Positions 1-5,567 of a stretch of DNA of 5,627 bases are shown here, piece by piece (within the stretch, counting starts at the first letter, position 1; each line of letters begins with the position of its first letter). A program made the translations under genes and the position numbers. This DNA comes from Treponema sp. (GTDB taxonomy: Bacteria; Spirochaetota; Spirochaetia; Treponematales; Breznakiellaceae), in NCBI GenBank assembly GCA_031258505.1, contig JAIRMT010000116.1, positions 1 to 5,627 on the forward strand, given 5' to 3'. The notes beneath the pieces were generated by a model. It had not been told where the DNA came from. It saw only the letters and a list, made by a program, of their open reading frames with translations, and made no database searches.

Positions 1-156
1 GGTCCTGGAACGTACACCGTGCGCTTCCTCATCCAGAACCCGGAAGCCCAGGGCTATGTGCTTCATGTGGATGCGGAGACCGGCGTTCCCGGCAGGTTCT
101 GGGGCGCTCCTCTGGTGGCGGAATGGACCGTAGACTACGCGGGTCCGGCTTGGTAA
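1..156 (+). CDS. C-terminal fragment of an unidentified protein (5' end outside window)
   Basis: Frame 1 is open from the first base to TAA at 154-156 and gives 51 residues beginning GPGTYTVRFLIQNPEA and ending in VAEWTVDYAGPAW. The codon pattern looks like real coding sequence, and a strong hairpin follows 15 bases after the stop, as expected for the end of a transcription unit. The fragment alternates hydrophobic and polar residues (TYTVRFLI, YVLHVDAETG), suggesting beta strands. The strand-turn YVLHVDAETG is loosely like the end of PepSY-type domains, but 51 residues are too few to assign a family. No membrane segment or catalytic motif is visible. It is probably unrelated to the downstream operon, because a terminator and a repeat array separate them. 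Confidence 0.7.
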   Translation, partial: GPGTYTVRFLIQNPEAQGYVLHVDAETGVPGRFWGAPLVAEWTVDYAGPAW

Positions 157-171
157 AAAAGGGTTGGTTTT

Positions 172-210
172 GAAGGACGGGGGTATGCGTCGCCCCCGTC
201 CTTCTTAATC
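172..210 (+). terminator. Rho-independent terminator of the upstream gene
   Basis: GAAGGACGGGGG (172-183) and CCCCCGTCCTTC (193-204) form a perfect 12-bp stem with a 9-base loop. The hairpin begins 15 bases after the stop at 154-156. The tail TTAATCT is only moderately T-rich, so termination efficiency is uncertain, but the stem is very stable and its position is right. On the opposite strand the nearest T run (complement of 155-160) is too far from the stem to act as a good tail. Confidence 0.75.
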
Positions 211-233
211 TATGGAAGCTGAATGTGTATGAT

Positions 234-369
234 AGGCTTTGCACGCTGCGGTGCAGGCTTATCGCGCGCAGGTGCGCAGGCTTATCGCACGCTGGTGCGC
301 AGGCTTATCGCGCGGTGGTGCGCAGGCTTATCGCGCGCTGGCGCGCAGGCTTGTCGCAGGGCGCTGCGT
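234..369 (+). repeat. Tandem array of six ~23-bp hairpin units
   Basis: Units start at 234 (21 bp, divergent), 255, 278, 301, 324 and 347 (23 bp each), with consensus start AGGCTTATCGC followed by a GC-rich second half. A decayed start of a seventh unit (AGGCTATCG) lies at 370-378. Each full unit carries a 5-bp stem and 4-base loop: 263-276, 286-299, 309-322, 332-345 and 355-368. The first unit has a 5-bp stem with a 6-base loop (240-255). The stems differ in sequence but keep pairing: CGCAC/GTGCG, CGCGC/GCGCG, CGCGC/GTGCG with a G-T wobble, and CGCAG/CTGCG. The wobbles form G-U only in RNA read from the + strand. The array sits between a terminator and the leader of the iron-type operon. Spacers between units are uniform (CAGGCTTAT-like), unlike CRISPR spacers. 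Confidence 0.85.
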
Positions 370-451
370 AGGCTATCGTGGGAGATATAAGTGATAGGAA
401 CTACTCATTCGCCTATCCCTTTTGTTATTGTAAGGTGTAAGAAAGGAAAAA
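370..451 (+). promoter_or_regulatory. Leader of the five-gene operon with an inverted repeat
   Basis: This AT-richer stretch follows the repeat array and must contain the operon promoter unless transcription starts further upstream. The best -10-like hexamer is TATAAG at 386-391, but there is no good -35 at 16-18 bases, so I do not place a start site. GATAGG (393-398) and CCTATC (412-417) form a 6-bp inverted repeat with a 13-base spacer. It could be an operator or a small RNA hairpin, and it is followed by CCTTTTGTT. CTATC at 373-377 could pair with the same GATAG instead. No convincing Fur or DtxR/IdeR consensus box is visible. The ribosome-binding site for the first gene is AAAGGA at 442-447, only 4 bases before ATG 452. 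Confidence 0.4.
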
Positions 452-1717
452 ATGCTTAGATACCTTGTACAGGTCGTTCAAAATTTGCTGACAACCGGGA
501 TATTGACGGCGCTGCTATGCGGCGGACTTTGCCGTGAGGGAAAGCGGCGAGCGCTGGGGGGCTGCATTGCGGGCGCGGCGGCAGCTCTTGTTCTCGCGGT
601 ACTCCGCCGGACCACAGCCTTGGTCAGTCGAGGAGTTTTTAACCTCTGGATATTGTCTTTTGCTGTTGTATTCGGCGTTATCTCCATCCTCTTTCAATGG
701 GGACTATTACAAAAAGCCTTGCGGAAGATACCTCTGCTGAAAAAACAGCCCTCCCTTGCCAAAGCTGTTCCTGATTATGTGTGCGCCCTGCTCTTGGCAG
801 CGCTGCTGTTTTATGCCCTGCCTACAATCTTCCTCTACCCTACGGAATTCGCTCTGGCCGGAGAGAGCGTCTTTACGACCGATTTCCTCTTTAAGTTTAT
901 CGGTTTCGCAGCCGGGCTGCTGGTCGTTGTTGTTATCACCCTGTCGCTGTATAAAACCAGCGGGGCAATGCCGGAGCCGCTTTTGCGAGGCGTTCTTACT
1001 GCCGCTCTGCTGGTCAATATCAGTAACCAACTGGCTTCCATAGTGCAGTTCCTCCTTGCCCGACGTATCATCCCTATGATTCGTTGGCTTTTCAGGCTCA
1101 TCATCGTGGCGTCCGACTACAACTTTGTCTTTTTTTACACGCTTATGGGGCTGGGCTTCTTGGCATCTCTTGTGGTTTTTGCCAGAAGTTTCAAGCCTCT
1201 CCCCGTCTGCAATAACCCTGCGGAACGCCGGAAGTTCCGGTTTTTCCGGCGAATGAACCAGCGCCATTGCCTGACTGTCGCGGTGGGGTTTGCGCTTTCG
1301 GTTTTCCTCTTGACCTTTGTCAAAAGCTATATTGAGCAAGGGGTTGTGCTTTCACCCGCCGAGCCAATGACCATAGCAGGTGAGGAGATACTCATTCCCA
1401 TAAGTCAGGTTGAGGACGGACACCTGCACCGCTTTGCGTATACTGTGCAGGACGGTACCGAAGTGCGGTTTATTGTCATAAAGAAAAACGCCGCGGCCTA
1501 CGGAGTAGGGCTTGACGCTTGCGACATCTGCGGCGCGACCGGTTACTATGAGCGGAAAAACGAGGTTATCTGCCGGCTCTGCGACGTGGTAATGAACATA
1601 TCCACCATCGGCTTTAAGGGAGGATGCAATCCAGTTCCGCTGGCATATACCTTGCGGAGCGGTTCCATGATAATAGAAACAATCAATCTGGAAAACGAAA
1701 AGAATAGGTTTAAGTAA
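452..1717 (+). CDS. Polytopic membrane protein with C-terminal DUF2318 (CxxC/CxxC) domain
   Basis: 421 residues. Roughly eight membrane segments are visible: about 5-25, 35-53, 64-86, 107-127, 146-167, 177-203, 223-245 and 272-292. The very basic loop 245-271 (ERRKFRFFRRMNQR) and loop 88-104 are probably cytoplasmic, which places the C-terminal domain (about 295-421) outside the membrane. That domain matches DUF2318: DGHLHRF (322-328), then ACDICG with C357/C360, C374/C377 and GGCNPVPL with C392. The family is often called an Fe-S-containing membrane protein; metal or redox chemistry at these cysteines is inferred. Members occur with ABC permeases in P19/FTR1 iron-uptake loci, as the next three genes suggest here. 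The start is secure: an in-frame TAA at 431-433 leaves only ATG 452, with AAAGGA just upstream. Permease 1 follows after 15 bases. Confidence 0.88.
   Translation: MLRYLVQVVQNLLTTGILTALLCGGLCREGKRRALGGCIAGAAAALVLAVLRRTTALVSRGVFNLWILSFAVVFGVISILFQWGLLQKALRKIPLLKKQPSLAKAVPDYVCALLLAALLFYALPTIFLYPTEFALAGESVFTTDFLFKFIGFAAGLLVVVVITLSLYKTSGAMPEPLLRGVLTAALLVNISNQLASIVQFLLARRIIPMIRWLFRLIIVASDYNFVFFYTLMGLGFLASLVVFARSFKPLPVCNNPAERRKFRFFRRMNQRHCLTVAVGFALSVFLLTFVKSYIEQGVVLSPAEPMTIAGEEILIPISQVEDGHLHRFAYTVQDGTEVRFIVIKKNAAAYGVGLDACDICGATGYYERKNEVICRLCDVVMNISTIGFKGGCNPVPLAYTLRSGSMIIETINLENEKNRFK
1226..1251 (+). other. Intragenic competing hairpins, one followed by five T
   Basis: Within the DUF2318 gene, in the codons of its basic cytoplasmic loop, CGCCGGAA (1226-1233) pairs perfectly with TTCCGGCG (1244-1251) over 8 bp. 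A second, mutually exclusive hairpin, CCGGA (1228-1232) with TCCGG (1236-1240), is followed directly by TTTTT (1241-1245), the shape of a short intrinsic terminator. The two structures share the left arm. This may be chance arising from Arg/Phe-rich codons. Confidence 0.3.
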
Positions 1718-1732
1718 GGAGTAAGAATAACT

Positions 1733-3025
1733 ATGTTTTGGAGAATGGTTCGCGGCATTCTTTTCAGGCAAAAAGCAAAGATGCTGCTCATCGCCTTTAC
1801 TGTTGCGCTGGGCGCGTCTTTGGCAACAGCCATGCTAAACGTGATGTTCGATGTGGGAGACAAGGTGAATCAGGAATTGAAAACCTATGGCGCGAATATC
1901 AATGTGTCGCCGCGTGGCGCGTCTCTGCTGGACGAGCTTTACGGGGTGAGCGAAGGCTTCGGGGTGTCGGACAAATACTTGAACGAGGCTGAATTGGGCA
2001 ACATCAAAACGATTTTCTGGGCTTTCAATATCGTGGATTTTACCCCCTATCTCAATGTCCGCGCCCGCCTGATTGCAGACTCCGCCAGCGCTGAGGAAGT
2101 TCGGCTTGTGGGCGCGTGGTTCGATCATCATCTGGAACTGCCCACAGGCGAGGCGCTGGATACCGGAATGAGGAACCTCAAAAGCTGGTGGGACGTACAG
2201 GGACGCTGGCTTACTGGCGCTGATGTGAATGGAGTAATGGTCGGCGAGGCTGCGGCGGAAAAGTACGGCCTGAGTGTCGGAGACACGGCGCGTTTCCAAA
2301 CCGGCTCGCAAGCGCGTGATTTTACTGTTGTGGGCGTTTTCAGCGCGGGCGGAGCTGAGGACGAAGACTTTTATCTGACGCTTGCAAACGCGCAAGCATT
2401 GGCGGACAAGCCCGGGCTGGTGAGCCGCGTTGAGGTGAGCGCCCTTACCACGCCAGACAACGAACTGTCCCGCCGCGCCGCGCAGGACCCCAAAAGCCTT
2501 TCCATCAAGGAATGGGAGACTTGGTATTGCACAGCGTATGTGAGCGCAATCTGCTATCAGATTGATGAGGTGATAAGCGACGCGGTTTCCAAACCAGTGC
2601 GGCAGGTGGCCGAGTCCGAAGGGCTGGTGCTGGAAAAGACCCAGCTTTTAATGGCGCTGATAACGGTTCTCAGTTTAGCAGGGTCTGCCCTCGGCATTTC
2701 CAATCTGGTTACGACCAGCGTGATGGAACGCGCCGCCGAAATAGGCTTACTCAAGGCTGTGGGCGCATACGATGGTCCCATATCCGCCCTTGTGCTGGCG
2801 GAAATCCTTATTACTGGAATCGTGGGCGGCATTGTGGGATATTTTGTCGGATTAGGCTTCGCCCAAATCATTGGGCAGTCGGTTTTTGGCTCGTCCATTG
2901 ACATCAAACCCATGGTTGCGCCGCTCGTGGGAGCGCTCGTGTTTCTGGTAACAATGGCGGGCAGCATCCCGTCAATACGACTCTTGCTTTCGCTTCGCCC
3001 GGCTGAGGTGTTGCATGGACGGTAG
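1733..3025 (+). CDS. ABC transporter permease 1, FtsX/MacB type
   Basis: 430 residues with the MacB/FtsX plan. A first membrane helix lies at about 18-38, followed by a large extracytoplasmic domain (about 40-300, MacB_PCD-like, with KTYGANINVSPRG at 50-62). Three C-terminal helices lie at about 303-326, 354-380 and 396-416, and the end is the family-typical LRPAEVLHGR. The cytoplasmic loop ERAAEIGLLKAVGA (332-345) is the usual contact with the ATPase. It is a paralogue of permease 2 (shared YGAN.....P near the start and ESEGxVLxKxQxL before helix 2), so the two probably form a heterodimer. An extra stretch at about 253-285 carries W261, C266 and C274, absent from permease 2. The start ATG 1733 has AAGGAG at 1716-1721 and an in-frame stop (1715-1717) just upstream; Met5 is a less likely alternative. 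By position it corresponds to the first ABC permease of P19-type iron loci. Substrate unknown. Confidence 0.9.
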   Translation: MFWRMVRGILFRQKAKMLLIAFTVALGASLATAMLNVMFDVGDKVNQELKTYGANINVSPRGASLLDELYGVSEGFGVSDKYLNEAELGNIKTIFWAFNIVDFTPYLNVRARLIADSASAEEVRLVGAWFDHHLELPTGEALDTGMRNLKSWWDVQGRWLTGADVNGVMVGEAAAEKYGLSVGDTARFQTGSQARDFTVVGVFSAGGAEDEDFYLTLANAQALADKPGLVSRVEVSALTTPDNELSRRAAQDPKSLSIKEWETWYCTAYVSAICYQIDEVISDAVSKPVRQVAESEGLVLEKTQLLMALITVLSLAGSALGISNLVTTSVMERAAEIGLLKAVGAYDGPISALVLAEILITGIVGGIVGYFVGLGFAQIIGQSVFGSSIDIKPMVAPLVGALVFLVTMAGSIPSIRLLLSLRPAEVLHGR

Positions 3026-3028
3026 ACA

Positions 3029-3150
3029 GGGGGAAGTCTCCCCCTCGCTCCAGCCCCGCTTTGCGGGTCTTCCGCTTCCCCCTCTGCGGGGCGCCGCCCC
3101 GCAACGCCCCGCCGGGGGGTTTAGAACCCCCCGGAACCCCCCGGGTTTTT
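3029..3150 (+). repeat. GC-rich multi-palindrome intergenic element
   Basis: This lies in the 137-base gap between the permease genes. Hairpins in order: GGGGGA/TCCCCC (3029-3034/3039-3044); CCCGC/GCGGG (3055-3059/3063-3067); TGCGGGGC/GCCCCGCA (3085-3092/3096-3103); and CCGGGGGGTT/AACCCCCCGG (3112-3121/3125-3134). GGGGGAAG (3029-3036) can alternatively pair with CTTCCCCC (3075-3082). The 10-mer AACCCCCCGG is repeated directly at 3125-3134 and 3135-3144, so the arm at 3112-3121 has two partners. TTTTT follows at 3146-3150. The composition is far more GC-rich than the flanking genes. It resembles the dispersed GC-rich palindromic repeats that I recall between genes of gut Clostridia; membership in a dispersed family is inferred. 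It may act as an RNA processing or attenuation site within the operon. Confidence 0.75.
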
Positions 3151-3162
3151 GGGAGGCTTGGC

Positions 3163-4299
3163 ATGACTAGACAGCGTTTTTATGTGAAGATGGCGCTGAG
3201 TTCCCTGCTCCGCCGTCGCTCCCGCATGATCGTGGCGCTCTTGGCAGTGGCTGTCGGGGCTACGATACTATCCGGGCTTGTTACGATTTACTACGACATA
3301 CCGCGTCAGATGGGGCAGGAATTCCGTTCTTATGGCGCAAACTTCGTGCTGACTCCCGCAGGGAACGCAGCGTCTATTGACATGGACACAGCGCAGGCCG
3401 CGTTGTCTCATATTCCTCTGCAAAACCTTGTAGGAGCCGCGCCGTACCGTTACCGGATGGTGAAGGTGAACGAACAGCCTTTCATGGCCGCAGGCGCTGT
3501 GTTGAGCGAAGCGCGAAAGACAAGCCCGTATTGGTTTGTATCCGGGCGCTGGCCTCAAGCGTCAGGCGAGGCGCTCATTGGACAGGAGGTGGCGGACACA
3601 ATACGGCTGTCGCCCGGCAGCGTGTTTACCATAACCGGAACCGCCCCGTCTGGCGAGGCGTTTAGCCGCGACTTCACTGTTGCGGGTGTGATGCAGTCAG
3701 GTGGAACTGAGGAGGCGTTCATCTTCATGGAGCTGGAGGATTTGGAAGCAATGATAGGCGACGGCGGAAAAATCGACGTGCTTGAATGTAGCGTCTCCGC
3801 GCCCGCCGAAACACTGCAAGCCCTCGCCGCCACAATAAGCGCGGCAGTGAGTGGGGTAAGCCCCCGTCTGGTGAAGCGGCTGACTGAATCTGAAGGAACC
3901 GTGCTTGCCAAACTGCAAGTCTTAGTGTATCTGGTAACGGCGATTGTCTTGCTCCTCATCATGATTTGCGTGGCAACCACGATGATGGCGGTTGTGGCGG
4001 AACGGCGCAAGGAGATAGGACTGCGGAAAACATTAGGAGCCGCAAATATCAGCCTTGCTGCGGAGTTTTTGGGCGAAGGCGTGTTTCTCGGCGGTTTCGG
4101 CGGACTTCTTGGCTCTATTTTTGGCTTTATATTCGCGCAAGGCGTGGCGTTCAGCGTGTTCAACCGCTCGGTCAACTTCCTGCTCCCGCTTGCGCCGCTT
4201 ACGGTGCTTGCCTCCATCGTGATTACCGGTATAGCCTGCATCATACCGGTTCGCAGCGCCACAGAAGTTGACCCGGCTATAGTTTTGCGCGGCGAATGA
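3163..4299 (+). CDS. ABC transporter permease 2, FtsX/MacB type
   Basis: 378 residues from ATG 3163, which has GGGAGG at 3151-3156 with a 6-base gap. The frame is also open upstream, with a TTG at 3061, but that extension runs through the palindromic element and gives a Pro/Gly-rich peptide, so I reject it. Helix 1 is at about 22-44, the extracytoplasmic MacB_PCD-like domain at about 45-250 (RSYGANFVLTPAG at 55-67), and helices 2-4 at about 253-277, 305-330 and 345-365. The ATPase-contact loop is ERRKEIGLRKTLGAA (280-294), and the end is DPAIVLRGE. It is shorter than permease 1, lacking the Trp/Cys-containing insertion before ESEGTVLAKLQ (242-252). It is probably the second half of a heterodimeric permease served by the ATPase encoded next. 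In MacB-type systems the domain outside the membrane works by mechanotransmission; whether this one moves iron is inferred only from context. Confidence 0.9.
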   Translation: MTRQRFYVKMALSSLLRRRSRMIVALLAVAVGATILSGLVTIYYDIPRQMGQEFRSYGANFVLTPAGNAASIDMDTAQAALSHIPLQNLVGAAPYRYRMVKVNEQPFMAAGAVLSEARKTSPYWFVSGRWPQASGEALIGQEVADTIRLSPGSVFTITGTAPSGEAFSRDFTVAGVMQSGGTEEAFIFMELEDLEAMIGDGGKIDVLECSVSAPAETLQALAATISAAVSGVSPRLVKRLTESEGTVLAKLQVLVYLVTAIVLLLIMICVATTMMAVVAERRKEIGLRKTLGAANISLAAEFLGEGVFLGGFGGLLGSIFGFIFAQGVAFSVFNRSVNFLLPLAPLTVLASIVITGIACIIPVRSATEVDPAIVLRGE

Positions 4300-4318
4300 G
4301 GCGCAGCTTTATCTGAAC

Positions 4319-4389
4319 GCGTCCTGGAACGCCCGGTCAAGGACGCAAGACACCCTGAAAGATGCGGGAGCGCATCTGTATTCTTGTTT
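4319..4389 (+). promoter_or_regulatory. Two hairpins in the permease 2-ATPase spacer
   Basis: The 104-base gap between permease 2 and the ATPase has no reading frame of note. GCGTCC (4319-4324) can pair with GGACGC (4341-4346) across a 16-base loop. AGATGCG (4360-4366) pairs perfectly with CGCATCT (4371-4377) around GGAG, and is followed by the fairly T-rich GTATTCTTGTTT (4378-4389). The second hairpin looks like a weak intrinsic terminator or attenuator lowering ATPase expression, or an RNA-stabilising hairpin. The ATPase ribosome-binding site (GGAG, 4393-4396) lies just after it and is not part of the stem. Confidence 0.45.
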
Positions 4390-4403
4390 AATGGAGTGAT
4401 TGT

Positions 4404-5069
4404 ATGGATTTACTGGAATTAAAAGATGTTTCAAAGGTCTATGGCCAGCTCAAGGCGCTGCAAAACATCAACCTGACTGTGAAACAGGGCGAATGGCTTG
4501 CCATCATGGGACCTTCCGGCTCTGGAAAAACTACCATGATGAACATCGTCGGGTGCATGGACAAGCCTTCATCTGGGGAAGTGATTCTGGACGGCGCTAA
4601 TATTTCCCGCGAGAGCGCCCGGAACCTTACGACTATCCGACGGGACAAGATTGGGCTGATATTTCAGCAGTTCCATTTAGTAAACTATCTGACCGCTCTG
4701 GAGAACGTGATGGTGGCGCAGTATTACCACAGTATGCCTGACGAAAAAGAGGCGATGGAGGCTTTGGAACGGGTGGGACTTGCCGCCCGCGCCCGGCATC
4801 TCCCCAGCCAGCTTTCCGGCGGAGAGCAGCAGCGGGTCTGCATTGCCCGCGCACTCATCAACTATCCCATGCTCATACTGGCGGACGAACCAACCGGAAA
4901 CCTTGATGAGGCTAACGAGCGACTCGTCATTGACATTTTCAAGAAGCTGCACGCCGAGGGCAGCACGATTGTTGTAGTAACCCACGACCCTGAAGTGGCG
5001 GAAGACGCTGAGCGTACCGTTGTGCTTGAGCATGGACGGATAGCGCGTATTATGAGAAATGGGGAATAG
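4404..5069 (+). CDS. ABC transporter ATPase, LolD/MacB type
   Basis: 221 residues, the usual size for a stand-alone LolD/MacB-class ATPase. All motifs are intact: Walker A GPSGSGKTT (36-44, K42), Q-loop FQQF (Q88), signature LSGGEQQRV (137-145), Walker B LILADEP (157-163, D161/E162), D-loop NLDE (166-169) and switch His in VVTHDPEVA (H194). It should hydrolyse ATP on the cytoplasmic face and drive the two permeases encoded upstream; no membrane segments are present. The start ATG 4404 has GGAG at 4393-4396 with a 7-base gap. The lipoprotein gene begins 6 bases after its stop, and the GGGGA at 5061-5065 inside its last codons probably serves that gene, suggesting translational coupling. Function as an ATPase is certain; the transported substrate is not. 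Confidence 0.96.
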   Translation: MDLLELKDVSKVYGQLKALQNINLTVKQGEWLAIMGPSGSGKTTMMNIVGCMDKPSSGEVILDGANISRESARNLTTIRRDKIGLIFQQFHLVNYLTALENVMVAQYYHSMPDEKEAMEALERVGLAARARHLPSQLSGGEQQRVCIARALINYPMLILADEPTGNLDEANERLVIDIFKKLHAEGSTIVVVTHDPEVAEDAERTVVLEHGRIARIMRNGE

Positions 5070-5075
5070 AGAAAA

Positions 5076-5498
5076 ATGACTAAAGGTACGAAATATATGC
5101 GGCTTGTGGGGCTTTTAGCGTTGGCGCTGCTCGCAGGCTGTGGAAAAGGCGGATACAAAGACGGCGTGTATAGCGGACAGAGCAGCGCGGACGACACAGG
5201 CGCGTGGGGCGAAGTAAGCGTTACCATCACGGGCGGGCGCGTCAGCGATTGCCAGTTTATCACCCGGCAAAAAGACGGAACAATTAAAGGCGAAGACTAC
5301 GGCAAAGTGAATGGCGCGATTTCCAATCAGGATTTTTATAACAAGGCGCAGCTTGCGGTCCGCGCCATGGAGGAATACGCCCGTTCCTACCGCACAAGCG
5401 GGGACCTGAGCAAGGTTGACGCCATAAGCGGCGCAACCATAGCCTTTAACCAGTTCAACGAAGCTGTTGAACTAGCGCTGGAACAGGCGAGAAAGTGA
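5076..5498 (+). CDS. FMN-binding domain lipoprotein with SGAT flavinylation motif
   Basis: 140 residues. A short lipoprotein signal peptide ends in LAGC (19-22), so C22 would be lipidated and the mature protein anchored outside the cytoplasmic membrane. The rest is one FMN-binding domain: YKDGVYSGQSS near the start (27-37), WGEVSVTITGGRVSDCQF (44-61), and DAISGAT (115-121). In this family FMN is attached by ApbE through a phosphoester to the Thr of the S/T-GA-T motif, here T121; no apbE lies in the window. The role would be one-electron transfer outside the membrane, inferred to assist metal reduction for the upstream transporter. The ribosome-binding site is probably GGGGA (5061-5065). Met8 (ATG 5097, with AAAGG upstream) is a possible alternative start and would give a more typical short signal peptide. 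One cysteine besides the lipobox is present (C59). A strong terminator follows. Confidence 0.92.
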   Translation: MTKGTKYMRLVGLLALALLAGCGKGGYKDGVYSGQSSADDTGAWGEVSVTITGGRVSDCQFITRQKDGTIKGEDYGKVNGAISNQDFYNKAQLAVRAMEEYARSYRTSGDLSKVDAISGATIAFNQFNEAVELALEQARK

Positions 5499-5518
5499 GG
5501 AGAAGGCAACGGGGTGTA

Positions 5519-5550
5519 CAAGGCGGCGATGAAATGCCGCCTTGCTTTTT
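5519..5550 (+). terminator. Rho-independent terminator of the operon
   Basis: CAAGGCGGC (5519-5527) and GCCGCCTTG (5536-5544) form a perfect 9-bp stem with an 8-base loop, followed by CTTTTT (5545-5550). It lies 20 bases after the lipoprotein stop. This is a textbook intrinsic terminator for + strand transcription. On the minus strand the sequence after the stem is not T-rich, so it would serve a convergent gene poorly. Confidence 0.93.
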
Positions 5551-5567
5551 AGGCGTGTGTCTGGCGC

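Noticed and set aside
234..369. CRISPR array
   Set aside because: There are no unique spacers of constant length; the units adjoin directly, and the variable part is constrained to pair with itself.
223..390. A 55-codon + strand frame through the repeat array, preceded by GGAAG at 214-218
   Set aside because: The unit is 23 bp, so the frame rotates between units and gives an Arg/Ala/Leu-rich sequence set by the repeat; stem-preserving changes explain the array better than a protein does.
370..451. Fur box upstream of the operon
   Set aside because: No stretch resembles GATAATGATAATCATTATC well enough; the inverted repeat at 393-417 has the wrong spacing.
527..544. REGK (residues 28-31) in the DUF2318 protein as an FTR1-type REXXE iron motif
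   Set aside because: The final Glu is missing, and the motif sits at the cytoplasmic end of the first helix next to KRR rather than inside the helix. An FTR1-like origin of the N-terminal part cannot be judged without a profile search.
707..1339. Minus-strand 210-residue frame opposite the DUF2318 gene, and other minus-strand frames opposite the operon genes
   Set aside because: They have low-complexity Lys/Arg/Gln/Asp-rich or Ser/Thr/Pro-rich composition, no recognisable motifs, and lie wholly opposite genes with clear families.
4321..4331. GTCCTGGAACG shared with positions 3-13
   Set aside because: An 11-base match is expected by chance in a window of this size, and the flanks do not continue the similarity.
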